DNA from: Lachnospiraceae bacterium
GTDB taxonomy: Bacteria > Bacillota > Clostridia > Lachnospirales > Lachnospiraceae
DNA length: 64,000 nt
NCBI GenBank assembly: GCA_015056915.1
Contig: SVFK01000005.1
Coordinates: 88,969-152,968 of the forward strand
Direction: 5' to 3'
A program made the translations under genes and the position numbers. Under the pieces are notes generated by a model, which saw only the letters and a program-made list of their open reading frames with translations, was not told where the DNA came from and did no database searches. Below, piece after piece: positions 8,790 to 17,796 of the stretch; position 1 is the first letter of the stretch, and every line of letters begins with the position of its first letter.

Positions 8790-10001
8790 ATGATAAATGT
8801 AGCAGTTTTAGGATATGGCACCGTAGGAAGCGGTGTGGTAGAGGTAATTGAGCAGAATAAGGCAATAGTCAATAAGAAATCTGCGGCAGAATTAAATGTA
8901 AAATACATATTGGATTTGCGGGAATTCCCCGGAGATCCCTATGAGGATAAAATCGTTCATGATGTGAATGTAATCTTAGAGGATGAGGAAGTAAGCATTG
9001 TCTGTGAGGTTATGGGTGGTGTCGGTGCGGCATATCAGTTTACCAAGCAGGCATTGGAGAAGGGAAAGAGCGTATGCACCTCTAATAAGGAGCTGGTGGC
9101 AAAGCATGGTCCTGAGCTTCTGGAGCTTGCCAAGGCAAATAATTGTAATTATCTGTTCGAAGCAAGTGTAGGTGGCGGTATTCCTATTATTCGCCCGCTA
9201 AATGCATCCCTGACAGCAGAAAAAATAGAAGCTATCACAGGTATTCTCAACGGTACCACCAACTACATTTTAAGTAAGATGGAAAAGGAAGGTGCTGATT
9301 TCGCAGAGGTACTGAAGGAGGCACAGGATAAAGGCTATGCAGAGCGCAATCCCGAGGCAGATGTGGAGGGACATGATGCATGCCGTAAGATTGCCATTCT
9401 TTCTTCCCTGATGATGGGCAAAAATGTAGATTCCGAGAAGATTGTAACGGAAGGAATTACCAAGGTAACTGCGGCAGATTTTATGTATGCAAAGGCTGCA
9501 GGCTGTACCATCAAGCTTTTTGGTATGAGTAAAGCTCTGAGTGATGATGAAGTGCTGGCAATGGTTGCTCCCTTTATGATTAGCAAGGAGCATCCTCTGG
9601 CAATGGTAAATGATGTGTTTAATGCAGTATTTGTAACCGGTAATATGTTAGGAGATTCCATGTATTACGGTCGTGGTGCAGGTAAGCTGCCTACGGCAAG
9701 TGCAGTAGTGTCCGATGTGGTAGATTGTGCCAGACATCAGGGTAAATCTATTCTGTGCTTCTGGGATAAGGAAGAGGTGAAGCTTGCGGATGTGGCTGAG
9801 ACCGAGAAGGCATTTTATGTTCGCGCCACAGCAGATGCCAAGGCAGAAATAGAAGCTGCTTTCCCGGGAGGCAAGGTGCTTACTGTGGAAGACCGCAGCA
9901 AGGATTTCGGTTACTTTACCCCTGTAATGAAGGAAAAGGATTTTGCTGCAAAATGTGAGAAGCTGGGTGACAAGGTGCTGAGCAAAATCAGACTGGCATA
10001 G
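8790..10001 (+). CDS. hom: Homoserine dehydrogenase
   Basis: Catalyses NAD(P)H-dependent reduction of aspartate semialdehyde to homoserine, the branch towards threonine and methionine. The Rossmann nucleotide site is VAVLGYGTVGSGVVEVI at the N-terminus; the substrate region includes TSNKELVAKHG, FEASVGGGIPIIRPL, GILNGTTNYILSKM and NPEADVEGHDA (catalytic Lys/Asp environment). At 403 residues it is shorter than Hom proteins carrying a full C-terminal ACT domain; the last ~80 residues (KAFYVRATADAKAEIEAAF) look like a reduced or divergent version. The neighbouring separate ACT protein may compensate, which is inference. AAGGTGAG precedes the ATG. Followed at 27 bases by the candidate homoserine kinase. 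Confidence 0.95.
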   Translation: MINVAVLGYGTVGSGVVEVIEQNKAIVNKKSAAELNVKYILDLREFPGDPYEDKIVHDVNVILEDEEVSIVCEVMGGVGAAYQFTKQALEKGKSVCTSNKELVAKHGPELLELAKANNCNYLFEASVGGGIPIIRPLNASLTAEKIEAITGILNGTTNYILSKMEKEGADFAEVLKEAQDKGYAERNPEADVEGHDACRKIAILSSLMMGKNVDSEKIVTEGITKVTAADFMYAKAAGCTIKLFGMSKALSDDEVLAMVAPFMISKEHPLAMVNDVFNAVFVTGNMLGDSMYYGRGAGKLPTASAVVSDVVDCARHQGKSILCFWDKEEVKLADVAETEKAFYVRATADAKAEIEAAFPGGKVLTVEDRSKDFGYFTPVMKEKDFAAKCEKLGDKVLSKIRLA

Positions 10002-10028
10002 GCTTTATTTGCAAGGAGGAGCAGTATT

Positions 10029-11231
10029 ATGAAATATATCGTTGTTTTAGGTGACGGCATGGCTGATGAGCCGATTGCTGAGTTGGGAAATAAGACTCCT
10101 TTAGAATATGCTGACACCCCGAATATGGATAGACTAAGCAAGCTTTCGGAGATTGGAATGGTTCACACTATTCCTGAGGGGATGAGTCCCGGCTCCGATA
10201 CAGCCAATTTGTCCGTTATGGGTTATGACCCGCAAAAATATTATTCCGGACGTTCTCCTCTGGAGGCGTTGAGCATCGGTGTGCCTATGAAGGATACGGA
10301 TATTGCTATCAGATGTAATATCGTGACTGTTTCAGAGGATGATGTACCCTTTGAGGAAAAGACCATTACCGACCACAGCTCTTCTGAGATTAGTACGCAG
10401 GACTGTGCTGTGCTTTTAGAGGAAGTACGAAAGGTACTGGAAAACGAAACATATCAGTTCTATGTGGGCACCAGCTACCGCCATTGTCTGATTTGGGATA
10501 AGGGAGAAGTAGTTGCATTAAAGCCCCCTCATGATGTGCTGGGACAGGTGATTGGGCAGTATCTGCCTACGGATGAAGTGCTTCGTGAGATGATGAAAAA
10601 GAGCTATGATATTCTGGTGAATCATCCCATCAACATAGAAAGAAAGAAGCAGGGATTGAATCCTGCCAACTGCTGCTGGTTCTGGGGAGCAGGTACTAAG
10701 CCCATGCTTTCCTCCTTTGAGGAAAAGACCGGAAAGCGTGGAATGATGGTGTCTGCGGTAGATTTGTTAAAGGGCATTGCGGTAGGCGCCGGTATGGGCG
10801 TGGCACAGGTAGAGGGTGCAAACGGTGGTTTGCATACTAATTATGCCGGTAAGGTAGATGCGGCAGTAAAGGCTGTGACACAGGATGATTATGATTTCGC
10901 TTATATTCATGTGGAAGCACCGGACGAGATGGGACATCAGGGAAGTGTGGAGCGCAAGGTGACGGCAATCGAGTATCTGGATAAGCAGGTAATTGGTCCT
11001 GTGGTAGAAAAGCTTACTGCAGCCGGTGAGGATTTCCGCCTTCTGGTATTACCGGATCATCCGACTCCCATTCGTGTGAGGACACACACCTCCGACAGTG
11101 TGCCCTACATGCTCTACGACAGCACGAAGCCGGAAACACAGGCTTGGAGCTATAATGAGAAAGAAGGCCGTGCAAGCGGTAATCTTGTGTCGGAAGGACA
11201 CAAACTGATTGACAAGCTTCTGGAATTGTAA
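10029..11231 (+). CDS. Archaeal-type phosphoglycerate mutase family protein, candidate homoserine kinase
   Basis: The protein belongs to the alkaline-phosphatase-like superfamily, in the cofactor-independent phosphoglycerate mutase branch typified by archaeal ApgM. Metal-site and active-site elements are visible: IVVLGDGMADEPI, SPGSDTANLSVMGYDP (catalytic Ser region), HVEAPDEMGHQG and LVLPDHPTPIRVRTHT. A bacterial subfamily (TIGR02535) was proposed to act as homoserine kinase because its genes sit with threonine genes in genomes lacking thrB. Here it lies between hom and aspartokinase, which fits that proposal well. AAGGAGGAG precedes the ATG. A glycolytic mutase role is the alternative, and the sequence alone does not separate them. 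Confidence 0.85.
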   Translation: MKYIVVLGDGMADEPIAELGNKTPLEYADTPNMDRLSKLSEIGMVHTIPEGMSPGSDTANLSVMGYDPQKYYSGRSPLEALSIGVPMKDTDIAIRCNIVTVSEDDVPFEEKTITDHSSSEISTQDCAVLLEEVRKVLENETYQFYVGTSYRHCLIWDKGEVVALKPPHDVLGQVIGQYLPTDEVLREMMKKSYDILVNHPINIERKKQGLNPANCCWFWGAGTKPMLSSFEEKTGKRGMMVSAVDLLKGIAVGAGMGVAQVEGANGGLHTNYAGKVDAAVKAVTQDDYDFAYIHVEAPDEMGHQGSVERKVTAIEYLDKQVIGPVVEKLTAAGEDFRLLVLPDHPTPIRVRTHTSDSVPYMLYDSTKPETQAWSYNEKEGRASGNLVSEGHKLIDKLLEL

Positions 11232-11313
11232 GTATATTATATAAATGTGTGATGTAATAAACTTATTATTTATTCGGTAAATAGTAATTTAAAAGATACA
11301 AGGAGAAAACAAT

Positions 11314-12633
11314 ATGTCAAAGGTAGTAAAATTCGGCGGTAGCTCACTTGCAAGTGCCGAGCAGTTTGAAAAGGTAGGAAAGATTATTCGTGCAGATAAA
11401 GCCAGAAAATATGTTGTGCCTTCTGCGCCCGGCAAGCGTTTTAGTGCGGATACGAAGGTTACAGATATGCTGTATGCCTGCTATGCGTTAGCAGAGGAGG
11501 GCAAAGATTTTAAAGCAGAGCTGAAGGCAATCAAGGAACGTTATGAAGAAATCATCAGCGGATTGAAGTTAAACCTTTCCCTTGATGCGGAATTTGAAGT
11601 GATTGCCAAGAATTTTGTAGAAAAGGCCGGTGATAATTACGCGGCTTCCAGGGGCGAGTATTTGAACGGTATTATTATGGCAAAATATCTCGGGTATGAA
11701 TTTATAGATGCAGCAACCGTTATTTTCTTTAATGAAAGCGGTGATTTTGATGCAGACAAGACAGACAAAATTCTATCTGCCAAGCTGGCCGGATGCAAGA
11801 ATGCGGTAGTGCCCGGATTTTATGGTTCCCTGCCTGATGGTAAGGTAAAGACCTTCTCCAGAGGCGGTTCTGATGTAACCGGCTCCATTGTTGCAAAGGC
11901 AGTGAAGGCTGATGTATATGAGAACTGGACCGATGTATCAGGCTTTCTGATAGCTGACCCCAGAATTATCGAGAACCCGGAAGCAATTGACACCATTACA
12001 TACAGAGAATTGAGAGAGCTTGCTTACATGGGAGCAACTGTTCTTCATGAGGATGCGATTTTCCCGGTACGTCGTGAGGGTATTCCTATTAATATCCGTA
12101 ACACCAATGCTCCTGAGGATGACGGAACATGGATTGTAGAAAGCACCTGCCAGAAATCAAAATACGTGCTTACCGGTATTGCCGGCAAGAAGGGCTTCTG
12201 CTCTATTAATATTGAAAAGGCAATGATGAATTCTGAAATCGGTTTTGGTAGAAAGGTACTGCAGGCGTTTGAAGAGAATGGTATCTCCTTTGAGCATGTT
12301 CCTTCCGGTATTGATACAATGACCGTGTTTGTGCATCAGGATGAATTCATGCACAAGGAGCAGAAGGTGGTTGCAGGTCTTCACAGACTGGCAGATCCGG
12401 ACTATATTGATATCGAAGCTGATTTGGCGTTGATTGCAGTAGTGGGACGCGGCATGAAATCCACCCGCGGTACTGCGGCAAGAATCTTCTCTGCATTGGC
12501 ACACAAAAATGTCAACGTAAAGATGATTGATCAGGGTTCCTCCGAGTTAAATATCATCATCGGTGTCACCAATGATGACTTTGAGACCGCTATCAAAGCT
12601 ATTTATGATATTTTTGTACTTACGAAGCTGTAA
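11314..12633 (+). CDS. lysC: Aspartate kinase
   Basis: Phosphorylates aspartate at the head of the lysine, threonine and methionine pathways. The amino-acid kinase domain starts VVKFGGSSLASAEQFEKV and includes FSRGGSDVTGSIVAKA and VYENWTDVSGFLIADPR. The C-terminal ~140 residues carry two ACT units (ISFEHVPSGIDTMTVFV and LALIAVVGRGMKSTRGTAARIFSAL), so allosteric feedback by an end product is expected. The VVPSAPGKRFSADTKVTDML stretch is typical of a clostridial aspartokinase class. AAGGAG precedes the ATG. It is the last gene of the ACT-hom-kinase group, followed by a strong terminator. The symbol is by function; the isozyme class is not certain. Confidence 0.94.
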   Translation: MSKVVKFGGSSLASAEQFEKVGKIIRADKARKYVVPSAPGKRFSADTKVTDMLYACYALAEEGKDFKAELKAIKERYEEIISGLKLNLSLDAEFEVIAKNFVEKAGDNYAASRGEYLNGIIMAKYLGYEFIDAATVIFFNESGDFDADKTDKILSAKLAGCKNAVVPGFYGSLPDGKVKTFSRGGSDVTGSIVAKAVKADVYENWTDVSGFLIADPRIIENPEAIDTITYRELRELAYMGATVLHEDAIFPVRREGIPINIRNTNAPEDDGTWIVESTCQKSKYVLTGIAGKKGFCSINIEKAMMNSEIGFGRKVLQAFEENGISFEHVPSGIDTMTVFVHQDEFMHKEQKVVAGLHRLADPDYIDIEADLALIAVVGRGMKSTRGTAARIFSALAHKNVNVKMIDQGSSELNIIIGVTNDDFETAIKAIYDIFVLTKL

Positions 12634-12677
12634 GATATAGAGGATAGGATTAGAGGTTGTAAAATACATTAGAATGA

Positions 12678-12710
12678 GAAAAACGGCTAGAGTATAGCCG
12701 TTTTTCTTTT
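12678..12710 (+). terminator. Rho-independent terminator of the aspartate-pathway cluster
   Basis: Stem GAAAAACGGCTA (12678-12689) pairs with TAGCCGTTTTTC (12695-12706) around a 5-base loop, followed by a T-rich run. Confidence 0.9.
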
Positions 12711-12872
12711 TGTTACTATAAGAATCGCTAAGAATAGTAGTGTTCAGGTGTAAATGCTATTGTAAAATCATGGAAAATTAACAGATAATATGGTGAAAAA
12801 TGTCGAAAAATGCAAATGAAAAGCAATATTGGAAAAATATTGAAAAAATATAAAAATATTTTAAAAAATGTG

Positions 12873-12901
12873 TTGACAAATAATGAGCATTTAGATATAA
12901 T
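12873..12901 (+). promoter_or_regulatory. Consensus vegetative promoter with no gene immediately behind it
   Basis: Perfect TTGACA (12873-12878), exactly 17 bases, perfect TATAAT (12896-12901), preceded by an A/T-rich stretch like an UP element. It is the best match to consensus in the window and drives into a region with no convincing coding frame. Confidence 0.85.
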
Positions 12902-12907
12902 AAAATC

Positions 12908-13290
12908 AACAAAAGAAAAACGAACAAGAAAACGACAAGAGAAAGTCGAAAGGAACAAAAGAAAACTGTAGAAAGAGAGGTACGGACCACCAAAAACTAA
13001 AGCTTAATTCCACATAATTCTTCCATTGATGTACAAATGAATAGGGAACCGAAGATGAAACAAATTTATATAGATTATATAAATTCAAGTACACAAAAGA
13101 GAAAGTAGCGAATTACATAAGATAACAATTATGACGTTACAGTACCCGGTACAAAAGAGAAGTGGAAAGAATACAAAAGAGGAAATGGAAGAATTAATTA
13201 CTAACTGAAGAAAGAGAGGACAGGCCATTGGAAATTAACGTCTAGGAGAGCGTATTGATTAAAAGATAATCGATACGCTCTCATTTTTTT
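12908..13290 (+). ncRNA. Candidate purine-rich non-coding RNA of unknown family (~380 nt)
   Basis: The interval runs from a consensus promoter to a strong terminator and lacks a convincing gene. It is strikingly purine-rich and contains five copies of ACAAAAGA (starting 12909, 12955, 13093, 13151, 13173) and two copies of AGAAAGAGAGG (12970, 13209). It does not resemble tmRNA, RNase P, 6S or SRP RNA as far as I can read. Two tiny frames exist: 13037-13108 (23 codons; an inner ATG at 13055 has an AGGGAA site) and 13131-13208 (25 codons, no good ribosome site). A peptide-coding or leader role for the next gene (13389) is therefore not excluded. The boundaries are inferred. Confidence 0.4.
13246..13290 (+). 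terminator. Rho-independent terminator of the candidate RNA
   Basis: Stem GAGAGCGTAT (13246-13255) pairs with ATACGCTCTC (13273-13282), with an inner GATT/AATC pair, followed by seven T. It closes the 12.9-13.3 kb transcript and separates it from the GH3 gene. Confidence 0.9.
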
Positions 13291-13388
13291 CCTTAATTTT
13301 TACGAAAGAAATGATTTCCTGTAGAAAAAGTATGAAAAGTAATGTAAAATAGAAGCTAATATATGCAATTAGAAGATGAGGAAATATT

Positions 13389-14702
13389 ATGGAACAAATG
13401 AATATGACACAGGAAGAAAAGAGAGAATTAAGAAGAAAGCGCCGGATAAGGAATCAGGTGATTGCTTATATTACGGTTATCGTTATGATTATTGCACTGG
13501 CGGTGGGCATCGTGTATGGAGTCAGAGCTTTGACCCAAAGCAATGAGCAGCAGGAGATAGAGCAACAACAAAAGGTGGAAGAGATGATTGGTACGGAGGA
13601 GGTCATTCAGACCCCGGAACCAACAACGGAGCCGATGGTGGAGCTTACACCGGAGCAGAAGCTCGATGAGATTGTAAACGCAGGCATCGAAGTGATGCCT
13701 CTTGAAGATAAAGTGGCAGGACTGTTTATTGTGACACCGGAAGCAATCACCGGCGTATCTACGGCTATTCAGGCGGGTGAAGGTACTCAGCAGGCGCTGT
13801 CTCAATATGCGGTGGGTGGTATTATTTATTTTAGCAAGAATATCCAATCGGAAGAACAGTTGAGAAAGATGATTGAGAATACCCAGCTGTATACCAAGTA
13901 TCCATTGTTTATTGCAGTGGATGAAGAGGGTGGCAGTGTCAGTCGTGTTGCTGATGCAGGAATCGGCACGAAGGTAGATTCGGCTAAGGCAATCGGTGAG
14001 ACCGGTGATTCCGATAAGGCATATGAAGCAGGCACAACTATTGGTAGCTATCTGGCAGATTTGGGCTTTAATCTGGATTTTGCACCGGTAGCAGATTTGG
14101 CGAATGTTGAGAATAGCATAATGGATGGCAGGGCATATGGTTCGGATGCGGCAACGGTATCCCCCTTTGTTAATGCAATGGTACTTGGATTAGAAGAAAA
14201 TAATGTGACGGCATGTCTTAAGCATTTCCCGGGCATTGGCAGTACTACGGCGGATACCCATAACGGTCTGGCATCTACGAACAGGAGTGCAGAGGATTTT
14301 CGGGCCAATGAATTTGTGGTATTCCAGAACGGTATTGAAGCTGGTGCGGATATGATTATGGTGAGCCATATGTCAGCTCCTTCTCTGGCAGGAGATAATA
14401 CGCCCAGTACCTTGTCGGAAGCAGTGGTAACGGATATTCTGCGTAACGAGTTACATTTCAATGGCGTTATTATTACTGATGCAATGAACATGGCGGCAAT
14501 TTCCGACTATTACGGAGCAGATGATGCTGCTATTATGGCACTGAAAGCCGGTTGTGATATGATTTTGATGCCGGAGGACTTTGAAGTGGCTTATAACGGT
14601 GTGTTGGAGGCTGTAAGAAACGGCACTGTTTCAGAGGAACGTATCAATGATTCCTTAAGAAGAATATACCGTATCAAATATGCTGATAAAATCGCACAGT
14701 AG
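13389..14702 (+). CDS. Glycoside hydrolase family 3 protein (NagZ-like), membrane-anchored
   Basis: Residues ~22-50 form an N-terminal membrane anchor after a basic start (RRKRRIRNQ), then a Gln/Glu/Pro/Thr-rich linker to ~100, so the catalytic domain should sit outside the membrane. The domain is GH3 of the beta-N-acetylhexosaminidase kind: IAVDEEGGSVSRV, LDFAPVADL, KHFPGIGSTTADTHNG (278 onwards, with the His-Asp general acid/base dyad region) and GVIITDAMNMAAI with the likely nucleophile D364. It would remove beta-linked N-acetylhexosamine, for example from peptidoglycan; the natural substrate is inferred. It has no C-terminal extra domain. The next glycosidase gene starts 12 bases on, so the two are probably co-transcribed. 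Confidence 0.9.
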   Translation: MEQMNMTQEEKRELRRKRRIRNQVIAYITVIVMIIALAVGIVYGVRALTQSNEQQEIEQQQKVEEMIGTEEVIQTPEPTTEPMVELTPEQKLDEIVNAGIEVMPLEDKVAGLFIVTPEAITGVSTAIQAGEGTQQALSQYAVGGIIYFSKNIQSEEQLRKMIENTQLYTKYPLFIAVDEEGGSVSRVADAGIGTKVDSAKAIGETGDSDKAYEAGTTIGSYLADLGFNLDFAPVADLANVENSIMDGRAYGSDAATVSPFVNAMVLGLEENNVTACLKHFPGIGSTTADTHNGLASTNRSAEDFRANEFVVFQNGIEAGADMIMVSHMSAPSLAGDNTPSTLSEAVVTDILRNELHFNGVIITDAMNMAAISDYYGADDAAIMALKAGCDMILMPEDFEVAYNGVLEAVRNGTVSEERINDSLRRIYRIKYADKIAQ

Positions 14703-14714
14703 ATAGGGGTATGT

Positions 14715-16778
14715 ATGATGGCAAAGAATTACCAAGGTATTCATTTTGGAACAGATTATTATCCGGAGCATTGGCCCAGAGAGCGATGGGAGACAGATGC
14801 ACGTCTTATGCAGGAAATGGGCATTCAGGTAGTGCGTATGGCAGAATTTTCCTGGCACAAAATGGAGCCCAGAGAGGGGCAGTATGACTTTGACTGGTTG
14901 GAGGAAGCCATTACTTTGTTGGCACAGTATGGCATTAAGTCTATACTTGGAACGCCCTCTGCGGCACCGCCTGCTTGGATGATAAATAAGCACCCCGATA
15001 TTCTTCCCATAGACAGACAGGGAAGGCGACGGGGCTTTGGAGGCAGACATCACGATTGCCAATCCAATGCCACTTATCGGAAATACATAACGGGTATGGT
15101 GACAGCCATGGCAAAGCGTTTTGCAGATAATCCCAATGTAATCGGTTGGCAGACAGACAATGAATTGGGCAACAGTCATGGTGATTTGTGTATGTGTGAT
15201 TCCTGCAGAAGGAGCTTTCAAGGCTGGCTTGAGAAAAAGTACGGCACCATAGAAGCGCTGAATGCTGCTTGGGGGACTCATTTTTGGAGTCAGGAGTACA
15301 ATTCCTTTGAGGAAATTTTTGCACCTCTGATTACCGTAACCGGAGAGAATCCTTCCACCATGCTTGATTGGAAATGCTTTTGCTCTGATTTGATTGTAGA
15401 TTTTCAGCAGATGCAGATTGATATTATAAGAAAGTACTGTCCCAATCATTTTATTACACATAACTGTATGGCTTTTGCCGATAAGGTAAATTATTTTGAC
15501 TTGAATAAGGAGTTGGATTTTGCCAGCCATGATCAGTATCCGGGAGGCTTTTATGCAGTGATGCCCCACGAGTATAATCATGACATGGCGGCTAATCTGG
15601 ATATTACCAGAGGCTTTAAGCATCAGACCTTCTGGATTATGGAGCAGGAATCCGGTATCACAGGCTGGGAAATCATGGGCAGAGCTACAAGACCGGGACA
15701 ATTGGCAGCATGGGCAGAGCAATCTATTGCTCACGGAGCTGATGCCATTGTATTCTTCCGTTGGAGAACCTGCACGGCAGGAACGGAGCAATATTGGCAT
15801 GGAATTCTGCCACATAGTGGTAATCCCGGCAGGAGATATGATGAATTGAAGCAGATGATAGCACGCATGCAGCCTGTAATGGATGAAATAGAGGGCAGCA
15901 TGCCAAGGTCAGAGGTGGCGATTGTATTTTCCTATCGTCAGGAATATGCGATTCAGATACAGCCTCAGCACCCGGATTTGAATTATTTAACACAGGTGAA
16001 AAAGTATTACAAGGAGCTGTATCGCAGAAATGTGCCGGTGGATTTTGTGCAGGATACAGATGATTTTGGTAAATACAAGTTGCTGATTGCTCCTTTACAA
16101 TATCTGATGACACCGGAACTGGCACAGCGATATTTCGATTATGTAAAAGGTGGCGGCAGGCTGGTGTTAACCATGCGCACCGGTGTGAAGGATGCACACA
16201 ACATCTGTATGTCTGACAGAGAACTGCCGGGTACGCTGGGAGAACTGTGCGGTATTGAAATCTGTGATTACGATTGCCTGAGAGATGTACTTGTAAAACT
16301 TGATACATCTAATCTGCAGGTAGAGAGTGCACAGGTGAATGTAATTTCCGAAAGGGAGACCGGTGTTGAGAGTGCGGCGGGATGTGCTGGTTCTAAGTGG
16401 GCTGATATCATCACCCTAAAGGGAGCAGAGAGTCTTGCGGATTATGCAAGTGAGTATTATGCGGGAAGTCCCTGTATTACCCAAAATCATTATGGAGACG
16501 GCGCTGCCTATTATGTAGGAACGGAGCCGGAAGAGGCATTGATGGAGCAACTGATGGACAAACTGCTCGCAGATGCAGAAGTTAAGAGTCTTGGCGCATC
16601 AGAACCGGGAGTAGAGCTGGCTATTCGCGAGAAGGACGGCAGTAAGTGGCTGTTTGCCATTAATTTTAACGAAGAAGCTGCAACCTATGAGGTGCCTGCA
16701 GATTTTGAAATAGTACAGGGTGAAGTGAAGGGTACGTTAAAGCCCTATGAAATGCATTTGTATAAAAAGTTTTCTTAA
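14715..16778 (+). CDS. Beta-galactosidase, glycoside hydrolase family 42
   Basis: The protein is a typical GH42 enzyme of 687 residues without a signal peptide, so it hydrolyses imported beta-galactosides in the cytoplasm. Seen: GTDYYPEHWPRERWETDARL at the N-terminus, the acid/base Glu in GWQTDNELGNSHG (E150), the zinc-type Cys cluster CMCDSCRRSF, the nucleophile in FWIMEQESGITGW (E310), then a trimerisation-type domain (residues ~400-600) and a C-terminal beta domain ending YEMHLYKKF. Two adjacent ATGs (14715 and 14718) share the GGGG ribosome site; the first is used. It follows the GH3 gene closely and is followed by the 53-bp hairpin array. Confidence 0.95.
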   Translation: MMAKNYQGIHFGTDYYPEHWPRERWETDARLMQEMGIQVVRMAEFSWHKMEPREGQYDFDWLEEAITLLAQYGIKSILGTPSAAPPAWMINKHPDILPIDRQGRRRGFGGRHHDCQSNATYRKYITGMVTAMAKRFADNPNVIGWQTDNELGNSHGDLCMCDSCRRSFQGWLEKKYGTIEALNAAWGTHFWSQEYNSFEEIFAPLITVTGENPSTMLDWKCFCSDLIVDFQQMQIDIIRKYCPNHFITHNCMAFADKVNYFDLNKELDFASHDQYPGGFYAVMPHEYNHDMAANLDITRGFKHQTFWIMEQESGITGWEIMGRATRPGQLAAWAEQSIAHGADAIVFFRWRTCTAGTEQYWHGILPHSGNPGRRYDELKQMIARMQPVMDEIEGSMPRSEVAIVFSYRQEYAIQIQPQHPDLNYLTQVKKYYKELYRRNVPVDFVQDTDDFGKYKLLIAPLQYLMTPELAQRYFDYVKGGGRLVLTMRTGVKDAHNICMSDRELPGTLGELCGIEICDYDCLRDVLVKLDTSNLQVESAQVNVISERETGVESAAGCAGSKWADIITLKGAESLADYASEYYAGSPCITQNHYGDGAAYYVGTEPEEALMEQLMDKLLADAEVKSLGASEPGVELAIREKDGSKWLFAINFNEEAATYEVPADFEIVQGEVKGTLKPYEMHLYKKFS

Positions 16779-16794
16779 GTGCGCGAGCTTTCTG

Positions 16795-17219
16795 GAAGCA
16801 AGCAAAAACCCCGCCTAGACTGAGAAAAAGTAAACTTGGTCGGGTCGGAAACAGGCAAAAACCCTGCCTAGACTGAGAAAATGTAAGCTTGGTCGGGTGA
16901 GAAACAGACAAAAAACCTGCCTAGACTGAGAAAATGTAAGCTTGGTCGGGTGAGAAACAGGCAAAACCCCCGCCTGATAAGAAGAAAAGCAAGATAAGTG
17001 GGGTCAGAAACAAGCAAGAACCCCGCCTGATAAGAAGAAAAGCAAGATAAGTGGGGTGGAAAGCAAGCAAAAACCCCGCCTGATAAGAAGAAAAGCGAGA
17101 TAAGTGGGGTCAGAAACAAGCAAGAACCCCGCCTGATAAGAAGAAAAGCAAGATAAGTGGGGTGGAAAGCAAGCAAAAACCCCGCCTAGACCGAAGAAAA
17201 GTAAGTCTAGGCGGGGTTT
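16795..17219 (+). repeat. Eight tandem 53-bp hairpin repeats ending in a perfect terminator
   Basis: The unit core GCCT recurs at 16813, 16866, 16919, 16972, 17025, 17078, 17131 and 17184, always exactly 53 bases apart. Each unit can fold: early units pair CCCGCCTAGACT with a degenerate AACTTGGTCGGG; middle units pair CCCCGCCT with AAGTGGGG; the last unit has a perfect 16-bp stem (AAAACCCCGCCTAGAC with GTCTAGGCGGGGTTTT) and is a real intrinsic terminator (about 17176-17220). The two arm types differ together, so pairing is kept while sequence changes. The 53-base period is not a multiple of three, which argues against a coding repeat. There are no spacers, so it is not CRISPR. Confidence 0.9.
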
Positions 17220-17424
17220 TGACTGCTTCTTAGAGCGCCGACGGTCGCGGGGCGAAGACGATTGAAATACTCTCCCCATCAACAGACCCCATGGAAAGGA
17301 GCTTTCCGGTGCATCCTCTCAAAATGTAATCATAAGTGTAATCAAAACAAATCTTCTGTGCACTCCCCTAGTAAGTTAACTCATATTTGATGGCTTCAAT
17401 TCTATTTGACTATCCTTACAGTGA

Positions 17425-17751
17425 CAGATTTGTGGTGCTTGTTCCCAGGCAAAAGAGGTTCTTTCACGGATAGACCACCAAGGAGATTATATTTTTATGC
17501 GTGATGGCGGGTATCTTACTTCTCGTCAGGTTGCATATGTTATTAAAAAGTACGCAGAACGTCAGGTAGTGCAAACGAAGTCCGCTCACAAGATGCGTAA
17601 AGCATATGCAAGTACATTAAGCAATAATGGTGTTCCACTGGATAGTATCAGAGAATTACTCGGACACAATAACCTGAACACAACTCTTGGCTATATCTAC
17701 AATCCACTTACAGAGACTGAAACTTTCAATCTGATTGTCAATGCTCTGTAA
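17425..17751 (+). pseudogene. C-terminal remnant of a tyrosine recombinase (integrase)
   Basis: The frame is open from 17425 after two stops (17407, 17422) and reads the end of a phage or ICE integrase: CSQAKEVLSRIDHQGDYIFM, then SAHKMRKAYASTLSNNGVPL (catalytic HxxR), ELLGHNNLNTTLGYIYNPL (LGH box and the nucleophilic Tyr region). The N-terminal DNA-binding and first catalytic Arg segments are missing, so this is a decayed fragment, not an active enzyme; an ATG at 17497 would give 84 residues at most. It points at the 3' end of tRNA-Gly about 95 bases away, the usual arrangement for a tRNA-targeting integrative element, and is probably what is left of one. Confidence 0.85.
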
Positions 17752-17796
17752 TAAAAAATGACTGTCTACAACTGTCTACAACATTTCACAGACACA

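Noticed and set aside
12728..13094. Minus-strand frames of 62-76 codons
   Set aside because: They are Phe/Ser-rich antisense readings of the purine-rich region and have no start site or homology.
14655..15815. 386-codon minus-strand frame
   Set aside because: It lies antisense to the well-supported GH42 gene and has no recognisable protein features.
16795..17219. CRISPR array
   Set aside because: Units are directly tandem with no unique spacers and there are no cas genes nearby.
16666..17282. Minus-strand frames of 81-102 codons across the 53-bp repeats
   Set aside because: They are translations of the hairpin array; the 53-base period shifts frame every unit and there is no ribosome site or family match.
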